From Amphiura filiformis (Eukaryota > Echinodermata > Ophiuroidea > Amphilepidida > Amphiuridae): a stretch of 64,000 bases of DNA. The first letter of the stretch is position 1. Each line of letters starts with the position of its first letter. The notes below the pieces were generated by a model. It ran no database searches and was not told the origin of the DNA. It saw only the letters and a program-made list of their open reading frames with translations. The DNA lies in assembly GCF_039555335.1 (NCBI RefSeq), contig NC_092628.1, positions 57,461,547 to 57,525,546 of the forward strand, in the 5' to 3' direction. This document shows positions 10,346 through 22,454 of this stretch, one piece after another. A program made the translations under genes and the position numbers.

Positions 10346-11735
10346 ACACAGTGATGTTAACTAGACAAATGCAATATACTTCTAACATACACTATTTGTA
10401 AAGGTCGCGCGCCAATGGTGAGAGCACTGTGTATTGTGTATAGGAAAACGGACAGTAACTGCAGTATGAATAAAACGTTTAAAAAAAGTGGTGGGAAGTT
10501 TCGAACTTGAGCAAAAATTCATAAATGGATTAGAAGTCCATGGCCTTAACTGCTTCGCCACGGGGACGTCCTGATATAACGACGTGTGAAAGTGGAGTAT
10601 TTATTAATATGAATGTATGCTGTGGTCCGGAAAGAATAAAAGAATTGTGAAAAACTTGATTTTTTGGCGAATGGGATCCAGAATTTGTATATATATAGGG
10701 TATCTAGGAAAATGCTAGGGTATATTTGAAAGTGAATCTCAAAAAGTAGTGCGCCAGTGACAGCCATGTATGGCTGTAGCAGTGTCGAAAGATTCTGGAT
10801 ATCAGTATGATTAGCTATGATTTGCCACTAATTTTGGCTATGAAATACCGCGTGAAATGAAGCAAGAATGTTTGTTTATTATCAAACAATCGGATTGACT
10901 CTAAGATTGGTGTAACTTTTTGAATTAATGAGTTAATGAATTAATCAGTAAATAAGATTTAGCATGGTTTTAGATATATTTTGTACCCAGCGAACAATAT
11001 CATAGAACAATAGCGTTTTGTTTCGTGTAAATATAGTCCCGCGGTGCATCTGTTTATTCTTCTTTTTCAGTCGTTTTTTTAAATCTTGCTGGTCATGCTA
11101 CCGCGTGACTCTAATTTTAATCATTGTTTGCCCTCACCCCTTTAATCATGCGTCCTTCGTAGTCAAGTATGTGCCTTAGTACCGTTGCTTTCTGTCCCTA
11201 AATCCATTCTGGTTAGTATAACGCATGCATTTGTCTAGCTCCGGTCTGATTTTGTTTAGGACTATTCTGTTGTAGGTTTTAGCTTCTACAGAACTCAGAC
11301 TGATGCCTCAAATTAAAGTTGAGAGCCTCTCAAGCTGAGATCTTCCCAAATTGGGGCTTGGTACATTTTAACACTATAGCATTCGTCATTGTTTACCTGC
11401 TGTAACATTATGTTAAAAGATATTGGGTGTTGCGAACTATTCCACATATTTCCCCAATATAATTATGTCAAGCTGACAAGAAAATCTATTATACTAAAAA
11501 TATATATATGTACGCGTGTACCAAAGCATAATGTATGTACATATTGGTCCTAAATGTAAAGTTTGGCTTTGATGTTAACTGTAGTTGCACGTCAGCACTG
11601 TGAAATTGGTCGGAGGTTGGAGAATGACAACTGTCAAATCACTGGCGTGTGACCATTAATAGGGCCTCAGTTGCTATTTTAAAGAGAAATTGCAGTTGTG
11701 TAAAGTCAATTAAAATCAAAACCCTGATGAGCTAT
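10346..11735. other. No gene or clear repeat seen
   Basis: Only short spurious ORFs and a short TA run near 10690. No splice-supported coding segment was found. Confidence 0.3.
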
Positions 11736-11739
11736 GTCT

Positions 11740-12775
11740 GCGCCCGTGTCACTCCCATTTATAAGTAATCAAGATGAGATTTCTAACTGCAGGCCAATTT
11801 CTATGTTACCCCCGAATTTTACCTGTCTGCTCCAAGCTACTGGAAAAATTGTTCATAATCAATTATATAATTATGTTACCTGGTTTTCGTAAATACCACT
11901 TCACCTGTACAGGTTTCCTTAAAACAATTGATAAATGGAGTACAAATGGTAATTATTTTTGCGCAGTCTTTGTAGATTTAAAGTAAAGCCTTTGACATGG
12001 TAAATCATTAACTACATTGGGCATTAAAGATGTTAATGTATGCCGACGATACCTTGATTTATGTTTGTAGCAAAGATGTTAAGGAAATTGAGAATATTCT
12101 GAATGAAGATCTTAATACGCTCTGTATAAAATGGTTTGATAACATGGATGACAGTATATGCATCCATTAGAAGTCGAAGACATGTGAACAGGGAGACTGC
12201 TGAAATGATGGTACATGCTTTTATAACCTCCAAGATAAACATTGGCAACTCTCTGTTGCATGGCATCACAAAGACTCAACTGCACAGACTACAGAGAATT
12301 CAAAACATTGCTGCCAGACTTGTAACATTCACGAAACCACATCAGCGCATTACACCTGTTTTACATGACCTACGTTGGCTACCAGTTGAGCAAAGAATTG
12401 CATTCAAAGTAGCCTTGTTTGTCCACACGATTTTGTATGTATCAGCTCCAGTAATATATTTAACTGAATTTGTAGAACTGTATTCACCAGCTCGTAACCT
12501 CCGTTCTACTACAAAAGGACTTCTCCAAGAAACAGTTGCCAGAGACACCAGTGGGGCAGCAGATCATTCCATGTTGCAGCTCCAAAAATTTGGAACAATC
12601 TGCCATTTTCATTTCGCTCTGCCAAGAGCGTGTGTAGTTTTAAAACAAACTTAAAAACACATTTATTCCAAATTACCTTGCATATCATGAACTTTATGAC
12701 ACTGATGAACTGTTTTTTGTATATGATTGTTATAATATGTTTGTATTATTGTACATTGGTTGATTTTTGCAATGC
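11740..12775 (+). pseudogene. Non-LTR retrotransposon (LINE) reverse-transcriptase remnant
   Basis: Reading-frame pieces in several + frames match a Jockey/CR1-type LINE ORF2. The first piece (11774-11990) has the LPVCSKLLEKL and FRKYH..T segments and ends at FVDLK, where the catalytic A region follows. The second has the catalytic YADD box at 12039-12050. The third (12136-12654) has the typical post-RT tail with QRIQNIAARLV, HDLRWLPVEQRI and the LRSTT motif. More than 100 codons between the FVDLK and YADD pieces are missing, and frames shift repeatedly, so the copy is dead. The 3' end runs into the Penelope-like remnant. Confidence 0.85.
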
Positions 12776-12779
12776 GCCA

Positions 12780-13230
12780 CCTTCGCTCACCTTTTGACTT
12801 TTGAACACAAATTCACCGCCACCAGTTCCAAATCAGCGGTCAGGGAGCATTACGTAAGATCAAAAGGACACCAGATTGATTGGAAAAATGTAAAAGTTCT
12901 AGAGCGGGGAACAAAAAGAGTATTCCCGTAGAGTTCTGGAAGCAATACACATAAGGACTCAGAAACCGAGACTGAATCGTGACAAAGGACTAAAAATAGA
13001 TCCTATCTGGGATAAGCTGCTGATGCCGGGGGGGGGGGGGGCGACACCACATCGTAACATCCTATGACGTCATTCTGTCAATCATATGACGTCTTCAGTG
13101 AGGGATATCCCGATTGTAGACAAGATATCATTACAACATTACCATCTGCTGAAGATGCTAGTCGAACTAGTGAAAACGTTCCAGGTGAGCGAAAAATAGT
13201 GTAGTGTTGAGGTTAAACCCTTCAATTATG
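12780..13230 (+). pseudogene. Penelope-like element 3' end (GIY-YIG domain remnant)
   Basis: A frame from 12836 reads AVREHYVRSKGHQIDWKNVK and then VLERGTKRVFP up to a stop. A +1 shifted frame from 12921 continues with EAIHIRTQKPRLNRDKGL and ends IDPIWDKLL. The order 'REH..GH.IDW..V.VLE' then 'EAI.IR....LNRD.G....WD.LL' is the C-terminal part of GIY-YIG endonucleases fused to Penelope-like reverse transcriptases. Downstream, 13149-13175 holds CTGAAGATG, a short stem and GAAAACGTT, common at Penelope ends. One frameshift and 5' truncation make it inactive. Confidence 0.7.
13065..13072 (+). promoter_or_regulatory. Perfect CRE-like palindrome TGACGTCA
   Basis: TGACGTCA is the consensus CREB/ATF site. 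It sits inside the 3' region of the Penelope remnant and has no demonstrated role; an 8-base match can occur by chance. Confidence 0.2.
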
Positions 13231-13503
13231 GATGTATGATGTTTAAAGTTACAAGATTTAATGAAATTGTACCCCCCTGTTCGAGGTTGTTTGATAGCAT
13301 GTAAAACCGGGTCATTTTAAAGAAAAGTTGAACAACGATGGCGCTATTTTTCCTAAATCGTGTTTGCATCTTTACAAGGGGTAGACACTTGTATAATGGT
13401 ATTAGAACATCAGAAATAAGACTTACAAATGGCAAGGAAATTTTCAAAAAACTTTTAATCATATTATTTGGCCAATTTAAATATAAAATATATGTAAATA
13501 ATA

Positions 13504-13900
13504 GGGAGAGCGTGGCGCAATGGTTATGGTACTTGCCCCTAGTGCATGAGGTCCCGGGTTCAATTCCCGGCGGTGGCGATTTGCTGGGATATTGACTTAG
13601 AAAAAAAAGTCTGAAATTAATTGGCAACTTCTGTAGATTAAATTCAGACTTCCGCTCTCCCATGGTTCATTTAGAATTGGGTAAATGAAACATGAAAGTA
13701 CTCCGTCCTTCGGAGGAGACGTTAAGCCGTCGGTCCCGTGTGCAGAGAGCCATACCTGTACATGTATTTCGCAGGCAGTTTCGAAAAGAGTAGGGTGTTA
13801 ACCCCTGACTGTTCCCAATCCGTCCCGGTGTTCAAATGGACCCCAATGGAAATAAGCTTCAATAGAGGCTTTCTTGGGTTATCCAGGGTTGTAAAATCCG
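13504..13900 (+). mobile_element. tRNA-derived SINE with conserved central domain
   Basis: The head (13504-13578) has an A box (TGGCGCAATGG) and a B box (GGTTCAATTCC) inside a perfect 5-bp T stem (CCGGG/CCCGG). The acceptor and anticodon parts are degenerate, so it is not a working tRNA. The body contains TCCTTCGGAGGAGACGTTAA followed by GCCGTCGGTCCCGTGTG (about 13706-13742), a block resembling the conserved central domains of metazoan SINEs. The tail ends near TTGTAAAATCC. Transcription by RNA polymerase III is the family expectation. Confidence 0.75.
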
Positions 13901-14189
13901 AACAAATCCAACAAAAAAAGCGCCATCAATTTGCACACAAATGTACAATTTATAGAATAGAAATTACCACAAAAAAGCATAAAAAGATGGATAATTTGGT
14001 ATAGAAACGAAAATCTAAGCTAAAAATATATATGTGTATATTAAAGCTCTTGAATAAATTCATCAGGACTGTTCAATAAAACTCATATATGTTATAAACC
14101 ATCTATGCACAGTTTCCACCTCCATAGGCCTACGCCTGAGCACACAATTTCGTCCAAGCCAGCAGTGAATTGTCTCAACACAGTCTTTC

Positions 14190-14450
14190 ATTACACTACA
14201 CGGTGAAGTGCATAGCATCATAGAGCTGTGTGAAATTCTAGCTGGACAATTATAGGCCTCTGTTAGAGGTTTTCTCAAAACATCAAGTGTTCTCTTCATC
14301 CAATCAAAAAATGTTCGTTTGATATAAAAGAAAATTCTAATTAGATGAAGGGAACACTTGAGGTTTTGACAAAAAACCAACCACAGATGCCTATGTTCCG
14401 CTAGATCTCACAGCTCTTATGATGCTATGCACCCATCCGTGTAGTATAAA
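14190..14450. repeat. Imperfect hairpin repeat
   Basis: acggtgaagtgcatagcatc at about 14200 pairs with gatgctatgcacccatccgt at about 14424. Inner arms (catcaagtgttctcttcatc and its partner near 14345) also pair. Confidence 0.5.
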
Positions 14451-14589
14451 CACAGACTGCGTAGAGGATATACTCGATGTGCTTGGAAATATTTGTGTAC
14501 TCGGGTGCATCAGGGTGGAAAATGTGCTTATGTGCATTTATAAGAGAATCGTTTTGTAGCCAAACCTTTTTTTGTTAAGTCAACGTGAC

Positions 14590-15060
14590 AAATGATCCTG
14601 CCCTGTGGACATTACTTTTTTCCTAAGTTGACTTGGCATGATAATTTATTTCGCCAATACGACATCCATATTTTGGTATGTCGACTTGGTATGTCGACTT
14701 GGCATGATAATTCATCTTGCAATGTTGACTTACAATTTTTGGTAAGTCGTTTTGGCGAGATCAATTATATCATCATGTTGACATAATGCATAATTAGTCT
14801 CACAAAATAATACAAAACAAAAGAAATCCACTCACAAAATAATGGAAAACAAAACAGTTTATGTGTATGGAGACTGTAGAGGGCAGAAAAATGACGGCCT
14901 CACAAAACAATGTAAAAGAAAGGAAATCCACTCACAAAATAATAAAAAAACATATTTTTTTTTTTTACTCATAAACAAAATAGTTTATGTGTATGGAGAC
15001 AGTAGATGGCGCAATTGTGTTTGTGTATGGAGCAGGGGGGGAAGGAGGATTATGGCCTGT
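14590..15060. repeat. Short direct repeats (CTCACAAAATAAT and TGTCGACTTGG words)
   Basis: AAGAAATCCACTCACAAAAT occurs twice (near 14821 and 14923), each followed by GTTTATGTGTATGGAGAC, giving a unit of about 120-135 bases. One further copy of the first word lies at 41990-42010. A TGTCGACTTGG(C/T)ATG word is repeated at 14680-14705. Confidence 0.55.
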
Positions 15061-15880
15061 TGACTAACCGAATACTACTATCGCGGATTCAGGGAAACAT
15101 GATTGCTCAAATACGCAAATTAACGTGGTGTAGGGATTTTTTGAGCATATTCGTTAGAAATATAAAAACAAAGAGAAACATAGACATTCATTTGATCTGT
15201 GCCATTTTATTACAGACTGGAATCACTCCAAATGAATACCATATGAAGAAAAACATAAAATCTAAATTTTAGCCATATATATTCCAGTATCCATGGGCCG
15301 TTTTCGAGAAAATTTAGCTTTTGTAATAACCTCATAGAGTCAAAGTTCAGTTACAGGTCCGTTTATGTTGGCATGTAAGCGATCGGTTAGGTCCGGGGTT
15401 GAGTCTGTTGAGACTGTGAATTTGCCGATACTTCGATTATTCAGGTGAAAATCCTGTGAAAATACGCAACGAACGGAGCCGCAGAGAGATCGAGACCGGC
15501 GGTCAGGACAGCTGCAGCAGACGACGTTTTGCACTCATACTCATGCACTGATTAAGCTTAAAACGTTCCATCAGTCGGAGTTGATATTTATCCATTCTAG
15601 GCATCCATTATATAAAACCCAGAGACCAAGGCACTCATATGATTCTGAAGTAAGATCAACTTTCAGTGAATTGCATTGCATTGGCATTGCCATTGCTGTA
15701 CACACAGCTCCGGGCACACAGCATGCACAGCATCGTGATGGGCCATTGCATGCCAATGCTACTGCTTTTTAGTGCTAGCCTTTATATGTCATGGATTTGA
15801 ATCTTCTAACGTCCAGCTTTCAAGAAAAGACCTAAATACTGCACTGACTGTGGTAAGTTTATTTAGGGTCATATGCTTAT
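15061..15880. other. No gene or clear repeat seen
   Basis: Mixed-composition DNA with only short open frames on both strands and no supporting splice signals. Confidence 0.25.
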
Positions 15881-15884
15881 TATC

Positions 15885-16370
15885 ATAGTAATTACTATAA
15901 TCAAATTAAGTATTTCTTGGCCAAACTGGAACCCGGGACTGGAACACTCAGTCTCAGACTCAGTGAACGCTAGTGCAAGTGGCTCCGCGATATAACACAC
16001 ACGAATATAGCATGGTACGGTACATTTGCGATGCGTTGCTTTGCGATGTCGATATATTGATTACTTTTTGCCGCAACTCGTCGCATTTCAGTTAAAATGT
16101 ATTGAACTTTAACTTTATTGCGATATCGCAATGCAGTACCGTACCAGTACTAGTTAGTAGTTTGCAGTACCATGGCATGGCAGCAGTGCGGCAACGCACT
16201 GCATGGCAGCAGTCGCGGCAACGCACCGCATCGCATAAAAGCAACGCATCGCAAATGCAGTGGTAGTATGAACGGACCTTCACACTGCTGACTGCGTACA
16301 CGCTTCATGGACGCAACGTGCATGTTCCAGTTTGGCCAAGAAATACTTAATTTTATTATTTTTTTATAAT
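15885..16370. repeat. Long inverted repeat with GCGATGCG interior
   Basis: AAGTATTTCTTGGCCAAACT at about 15909 is matched by its inverse at about 16330. Between the arms lies a second hairpin of GCGATGCG/CGCATCGC words (16010-16280), similar to that at 2542-2722. So one element is nested in another. The arm word TTGGCCAAGAA recurs at 17180 and 38165. Confidence 0.6.
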
Positions 16371-16407
16371 TGAATTGATACTACTACCAGCTGACTACAA
16401 CTATTTA

Positions 16408-16550
16408 GAAGACCGAATTAAAACGACTAGTTTGCGTCTGACGTCAGGGCAGCGGCGCGGTGTGATTGGTTGCTGATCTGCGCAGTACGGCATTTTTGGT
16501 CTGGTTAACAGGACGTCAGACGCAAACTAGACTTTTTAATTCGGTCTTCA
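16408..16550. repeat. Hairpin repeat (GAAGACCGAATTAAAA)
   Basis: gaagaccgaattaaaa and tagtttgcgtctgacgtc at the left are matched by gacgtcagacgcaaactag and ttttaattcggtcttc at the right. Arms are about 40 bases and almost perfect. Confidence 0.75.
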
Positions 16551-16559
16551 ATAATACAG

Positions 16560-16925
16560 CCAGGTAAGTAAAATTCCAATTAAATGAACGCAGCGGTCGC
16601 ATGCGCAGCCTGACAGTGACATAGCGTGACGTTTTTTGCGTTCACTGTGAGATGTACGTCAGCGTGAGCTGTCATGTCATGATGTTAAGCTATGTTAGTA
16701 ACGAGGAAGTGAATCAAACCATGGCAACGCACTTGGTGTGATTGGTTTGTATCAAAGGTTGTGTGTTTGCGTTGTAGTTTGAAATATGCGATAACGATCA
16801 TGCGTGGTGTGCGTCCATTAAATGTATGATGTAGCATATAATGACTATGTAAGGCGCGTGTGTATGCCCGGGCATGCTTTCTTCTGGCCATGCATGCTAT
16901 CTGCGCATGCGTTCATAATGTTCGA
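16560..16925. repeat. Divergent relative of the 40.0 kb hairpin family
   Basis: AATTCCAATTAAATGAACGC near 16570 matches the left arm at 40034. GC-rich words such as CATGCGCA and GTGTACGTCAGCGTG follow. The right arm is poorly preserved. Confidence 0.35.
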
Positions 16926-17599
16926 GTTTATTTATTTATTTATTATTTAACCTGGGGTGACCAATCAATGCACTGGCACCAAGGGCTAGACAGCCAGCCG
17001 TGTAGGGAGTGTTTTACACACCCAAATTTGTAATGACATACCCAGTTTTTGCCCGCATGGCCTGATACTTTGTTACACAAATCTTAAATTTACACATCCA
17101 GTTTTTGAATTTACATACCCAAACCTTCAATCCTGCCTAAGACCCTGACTGGCACACTGTTCTCCCTTGGTTCCCTTGGCCAAGAATTAGCTAATTTACC
17201 TGATGTATACAATTATTCAATCAGGGTTCCTTTTAGTTTTATCATGTTTATGTGTTAACCATCGCGTACTATGCGCGCAACGTCTAGAGTGCAAAGGACC
17301 TTGTGGAAGTTGTGGAAAATAATATGCACTGGATGGCTGGCAGTGCGATTAATTTGTTGAAGACAATCTGGAAAAAATAATACCAGCAGTGATGTACGAA
17401 CTCAGTCCTTTAGAAAACGTGCCCCGGGCGCTAACCTTAGGGGCCGCTAAATTGACCAATTCAGCATCGATTCTGTGCCCCTCCAAGCGATGAAAGTCAA
17501 AATTTTTGTTTGCTCACACACATTACAGCACAAAGTCAGTTAAAAAGAACACTTTAAGACCGATATTCAACTTCTAGTGACCAAAATTAATAAGTGGTA

Positions 17600-17720
17600 G
17601 GCCTTATTTGTCCAACATTTTGTGCGCTCCACGCGCAATTGTTTCAAGATATTCTCGGGGGGGGGCAATTTCGTTTCTTGTCCCAGGCGCTACCAACCCT
17701 AGTTACGCCACCTATTGGGG
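17600..17720 (+). repeat. Dispersed repeat ending ACCAACCCTAGTTACGCCAC
   Basis: AGATATTCTCGG, a G run, and GGCGCTACCAACCCTAGTTACG occur here and again, in the same order, at 25928-26010. Confidence 0.6.
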
Positions 17721-18760
17721 TAACCCGAAAGACCCTAACTTTGGCCTGACCCTGACTTTTTTTCAACAACAACAAACAAACAATACAAAAAAACAAAAAA
17801 AATACATAAAAAAAGGAAATGATTGAAGGAATCCAATTAGCATTTAATCACATTCCTATAAATTGAGTTTTTGAGAAAATCTCAAAATTTACTTTACTGA
17901 CTCGAGGTCCATGAGATCGTGCATTTTACATTTATACCCCGGTTAGTCCGGTTACGGTATGTCAACAATGCAAAGTGTACTTCCATCATGTATTTATTCA
18001 ATCTACTGTTAATTTCATGAATACAGGTAATAGTATCATCAACGCCTGGTGAAGAATCCACAATGTAGTCATGATAGTGGCACAATCTTGGTCAAGCAGC
18101 ATGACGACAGTAAAGCTGCAAGGACAGCTCAGAAATTCTGGCTATACTTGAAAACCATACATTGATGATGACCTCTGTTCGAGACATGAGCTTAGCACAG
18201 AAGCGGAGGAAGACGTGCAATAGGTAATTTATTTATGATTTTTTATGAAAGGGGGAAGTAGGCATGACATTGACAGTGACTGAGTGACAGATCCAGAACC
18301 CCTCCCAAATCCGGCACTTCGTCTCCCTGTATCATCGATAAAACACAAACAATATTTCTAATATAGGGCCAACACCCTTTTGTCGGAAACGTGTAGGACA
18401 TATTGCACGACACTGGACTACGGTTGTATGCGACATATAATAAATTGATGTGATGTAATGTGCACCGCACAGAATAATGAAACGTGCATAGGATTGTGAT
18501 TCGTTAATGAAGAGGGTCTTTTTTTAATATTGCAAATAAGTGGTATGAAAATGACCCCTATTTGTTGTGTTTCACAAATCTCTTTTCTTTATCTGAAAAT
18601 ACCCCCAAATTTCGTGAAATTTAAAACGAGCATTAGTACCCATGGATACACTGAGTGCCAGAACCGGGGAGCCCCTATTGCCAGGAAGATTGGTTTTAAT
18701 TAAAGCTTTAATGTAGTGTTGTATAAGGTTCTCCCTTGGAATTAAGAAGATTTAACCTTT
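17721..18760. other. No gene or clear repeat seen
   Basis: Begins with an A-rich tail (17760-17820) that may terminate the preceding dispersed repeat. The rest holds nothing recognisable. Confidence 0.25.
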
Positions 18761-18971
18761 AACATGTCCAAATCGCCCATAAGACGATAAAAAAAACCCT
18801 GTCCTATGATCGGACGGGCCTCAGGTTCAAGTATGGTCGGTCAGTCTGGCTTTTTTTTGTTTTGGAAATGACCCAAAAAATCACCAAAATCTGTAAATAT
18901 TTTTCCATTGGGGGGAAATTTTTTTTTTTTTCTTGAAATGTTCGAAATTTGGGTTGGCATTCAGTTGTACA

Positions 18972-19062
18972 GGAAATTTTTTTCCCAATTTGTTCAAAAT
19001 CTAGGTCGGTCAGGCCTGTAGAACAGGGTTTTCTTTATTCATTGTCTAATATAACAGTATCT
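18972..19062 (+). repeat. 90-base direct repeat, copy 1
   Basis: AATTTGTTCAAAATCTAGGT, then CGGTCAGGCCTGTAGAACAG, then a run ending TATAACAGTATCT, is repeated almost identically at 19269-19360, about 296 bases downstream. High identity suggests a recent local duplication. Confidence 0.85.
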
Positions 19063-19268
19063 GGACTGCTCAGGTTTGTTTGTAGCACTGCATGACCCAT
19101 CATGGAAGCTCATGGAGGTGCCTAATTGAGGTTCCCTATAAATCGTCCATTTGTGCATGGGGAGCTAGTTGTGATTCAGAAAATGCACTACTTGGTCAAC
19201 TTGTTTGTGCATGATGTGTGCCAATGTTATATACTGAAATTTTGAATACAGTTCAATACATTCTGTAT

Positions 19269-19376
19269 AGGAAAATTTGTTTCCCAATTTGTTCAAAATC
19301 TAGGTCGGTCAGGCCTGTAGAACAGGGTTTTCTTTATTCATTGTCTAATATAACAGTATCTCTCTCTCTCTCTCAC
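19269..19376 (+). repeat. 90-base direct repeat, copy 2, followed by (TC)n
   Basis: Near-identical to 18972-19062. It then continues into a short (TC)8-like tract, which copy 1 lacks. Confidence 0.85.
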
Positions 19377-19889
19377 TGATTTTCAGAGCTCAGATCCCCC
19401 AGGATATAAGTTCTGATTGAACACCTGAATGGTCACCTCAAGAAGAAGTTCCCCTGCTTTGATGCCCGCTTTGATGGTGCTGGATAGTGTGCCTGTGATA
19501 ATATATTGTTGTTTGCAGCATTCTGGTCAACATCAGCCAGGATTGATCATTCATGTCAGCCACCAATCATGTGGAAGCTGCTGTTGCTGATGAAGTAGAC
19601 CTGGGACCTGGCCCAGTGTTGATGTGATGGACCCTCCCTAAAAATAACCAATTGCACTACCCCGCCCCCAGAAACTGATGAGTCATTTTTATACCAAGAA
19701 CAGTGGAAACTCATTACAATAAAATCTGCCAACATAAAAATTCCTGATAACACAAAACTTTTCCAGAGTATACATTATATGTATCAATTTTCCTGATAAG
19801 TGATAACACAAATTCCTGAAATGTGAACTAAAATTCTAGGCCCTGGCACTTTTGGGTTTTAAGATTCCACTGTTCTTGGAATTGCTATG

Positions 19890-20395
19890 AATGCTGTTGC
19901 TGTCAGGGGTGGTGCAATAATTATGTGTACCCCGGGGGGGTGAATTCTCAAAATGGTCTGGCAAAAATTGCTTGCCCGCCCTCTGGCTGTGCCAAAAAAT
20001 CTTTGGCCCCCCCCCTTTTGATGTGCCAAAAAACCTTTGCCCCCCCCCTTTTCATGTGCCAAAAAATCTTTGCCCACCCCTCCTTACACAGCAAAATCTT
20101 TGGGAACCTGAATTTAAAACCTTAAATTGTCTTATCATATAATGCGAGCAGGAAATTTAGCATATTTTAATGTGTTCCTAACGTTTTCCTACACCTTTTT
20201 AGGTCGTAATATAGAAACGGTGCACAAAATATCTGTGCCAAAACTGCTTGCCCCCCCTTTGACCTGCCAAAATTGCTTGACCCCCCTTTCAACCTGCCAA
20301 AAATATTTGCCTCCCCCCCCTTTGGGCCTGCCAAAAATCCCCCATAATTCACCACCGGGGTACACATAATTATTGCACCACCCCTCACAGTCAGG
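19890..20395. mobile_element. Fold-back element with C-rich minisatellite core
   Basis: The arm gggtggtgcaataattatgt, followed by gtaccccgg at 19908-19934, pairs with ccggggtacacataattatt and gcaccacccc at 20355-20384. The core repeats 'TGCCAAAA(A)TC/GCTTTGCCCCCCCC' with a period near 33, and a second block has CTTGCCCCCCCTTTGACCTG. Overlapping ORFs on both strands come from this low-complexity core. Confidence 0.75.
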
Positions 20396-20689
20396 AATAA
20401 ACTACAATTGTTTTATTTAACTTTTAGATATGTTTACCTTTTATAACTTTATTTCCCATGCTGTATGCATGCATTTTACAAAAGCTCACACAAAAGCTTT
20501 TTCAAGTCTTGTGTAGTAGTGGAATAGCCAGTGCCTAATTTGCATAATTCTAAAATGACAAATTAGCAGGGTGAAATTTCAATGTTGGTCAAACTTAGTT
20601 TTAAAAAATACCAATGTATTCCTCTCATCATGACGAAGTATTTCCTATTCAGTTACAGCAGAAAAGGGCAAATTTTCCCAATGACCTAT

Positions 20690-21615
20690 AGTTAGTATAG
20701 GGCGCTATGGGGTGATATTTGAGTTAGCATTTGTCTTGCTACATTAGTGGAACCAATAATTTTTGACATCCTTACACCTCAAATTATAAAACTTGACTTG
20801 GTTCCATTTTTTGCTATGCCCCCTATGCTGCCCAATAGGGGTCAAAGGTCATAATGGGGCCAAACTGTAAAATTTGTTCTATCCTATTGTAATATATCTC
20901 ATATTGCTAGGAATATAAAAGTCAATTGCCATATTACACTAGGGTGCTTAGTTCAGGAGTTTGACCTTAGTTAAGGTCAATGTCAAATATCTCATGCATA
21001 GAGGCCAAACTTCAATGCACCGATTCAATCACGCTTTATCTCATATTACTCCTCTTGACAAACTTTAAATAAGAAAATAATTTGTTTGAGAAATGTTTGA
21101 CCTCAAAATCGGATGTACATATTTCTATTGGACTTTGGCTGCATTAAATCTGATGGGGGAAGGACAATACAAATTGCACCAAAATTATGAATTAAGTATA
21201 TGTTTGAGATTTCTTATGTTAAGGGGAGTAATTTAACGCCAGTTTGAATAAATCGGACCATTTTTAAATGTTAATCTCTGTGAATGAAAATTTTGACATT
21301 TGACCTATTCGGCCTTATAACTCCTGAACTAAGCACTGTAGAAAAATATGACAATTGACTTTTTTATTTCCTGTAATGAGAAGAACAATTTGAGATACAT
21401 AACAACATGATGGGACTGTTTTTTAAAACTTTTAAACTTTTTTGTTTTGGCCCCACTGTGACCTTCGCCCCTTGTGGGAACCACAGGGGCATAGAAAAAA
21501 TGGAACCAATCAAATTTTCATCCTTTCAGGTTAAGGATGTCAAAAACATTGGTTCCACTAATGTAGCAAAAGAAAATCCCAAACCCATAGTGCCCTATAC
21601 AAAGTGTGGCATTAT
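20690..21615. mobile_element. Large fold-back element (about 0.9 kb)
   Basis: The left arm (tatagggcgctatggg, ctacattagtggaacc, gtgcttagttcaggag) is matched in inverse order at 21612-21300 (ggttccactaatgtag, tcctgaactaagcac). No ORF. The left arm contains the pair of nuclear-receptor half sites at 20839-20851. Confidence 0.75.
20839..20851 (+). promoter_or_regulatory. DR1-type nuclear-receptor motif in a repeat
   Basis: GGGTCAAAGGTCA: two half sites spaced by one base, the RXR/HNF4/COUP-TF type. Motif match only. Confidence 0.3.
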
Positions 21616-21689
21616 CTTAATTATATCCATACAGTATCTATCATAAACTATTTTTACTTCAATTTACTCGGGGCCGGGAGCTAGGACCA

Positions 21690-22200
21690 CTTTCTGTGCA
21701 CCCCACAGGACCAAACCAAACCAACTTATTTAGGTTCCTGAGATGACCCCAAAACATAATCAGGATGTTCCCAAAAATATAAACTGGCCCCAAGGGGGGT
21801 AAAAGGTCATCGAACTTTGCATAGGGTCAAAATTTTAAACTTGCTCAAATTGTGTTAAAACCATTCCATTGTATTCTCCTAGTCACAAGGATTCAGAAAA
21901 TGTATAGTTTGACCTATCTAGGATGTACCGTTCTTGAGTTATAACCAACAAGGTCAAAGGTCACGTTTTTTGCCTCTATGGGGTGAAAACATCAAAGTGC
22001 TCGATTTTGCCAAAAGAGGTATCAAAATGTTTGTTTTGATGAAACAAATCAAATAAGTATAGGATTGCACCATCTTGGATGCTTCGTTACCTAGGTAACA
22101 CAGCAAAATATGTCAAGTAGGCCCTACCATTGAGGCCTATTGACCTTGACCTATTTTGCTGTGTTACCTAGGTAACGAAACATCCAAGAGTAATTGATAT
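21690..22200. repeat. Repeat related to the 56.2-57.1 kb fold-back, with inner hairpin
   Basis: It shares the order of words 'CTCAAATNNTGTT', 'TGACCTATCT', 'GAGTTATAA', 'AGGTCAAAGGTCAC' with 56360-56510. The inner hairpin at 22065-22195 has arms TTCGTTACCTAGGTAACACA and inverse; the equivalent at 56630 reads TTTCGTTACTATGGTAAC. The right half of the outer element is missing here. Confidence 0.55.
21951..21963 (+). promoter_or_regulatory. Perfect DR1 motif AGGTCAAAGGTCA
   Basis: Exact consensus DR1 for nuclear receptors (RXR heterodimers, HNF4, COUP-TF), embedded in a repeat. Function not shown. Confidence 0.35.
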
Positions 22201-22454
22201 ATTTAAAAATAAAATTTACCAGAGGAACAATTTCAGACATATTTTCTGTATGTATGTAAGTAGGGGTGTCTATGTTGGTGTATGTGATAAAATAGATACT
22301 ATTCCAAAAATATCCCTACTACTGGTACTGAACTCAAACTTATAAACAGCAATGCCAATGATCATTGGTTAGGAATAGGGACCTTATGGAGACCAAAAGG
22401 GTGCTGAGTTCAAGGGTCATCTTGGGTTCAAAATGAGGTCTCCAGGAAGTAATA

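Noticed and set aside
13504-13578. Functional tRNA gene
   Set aside because: A and B boxes and the T arm are good, but the acceptor and anticodon arms fail and a SINE body follows.
13226-13663. 145-codon - frame
   Set aside because: It is the reverse of the SINE and Penelope end region; composition is not protein-like.
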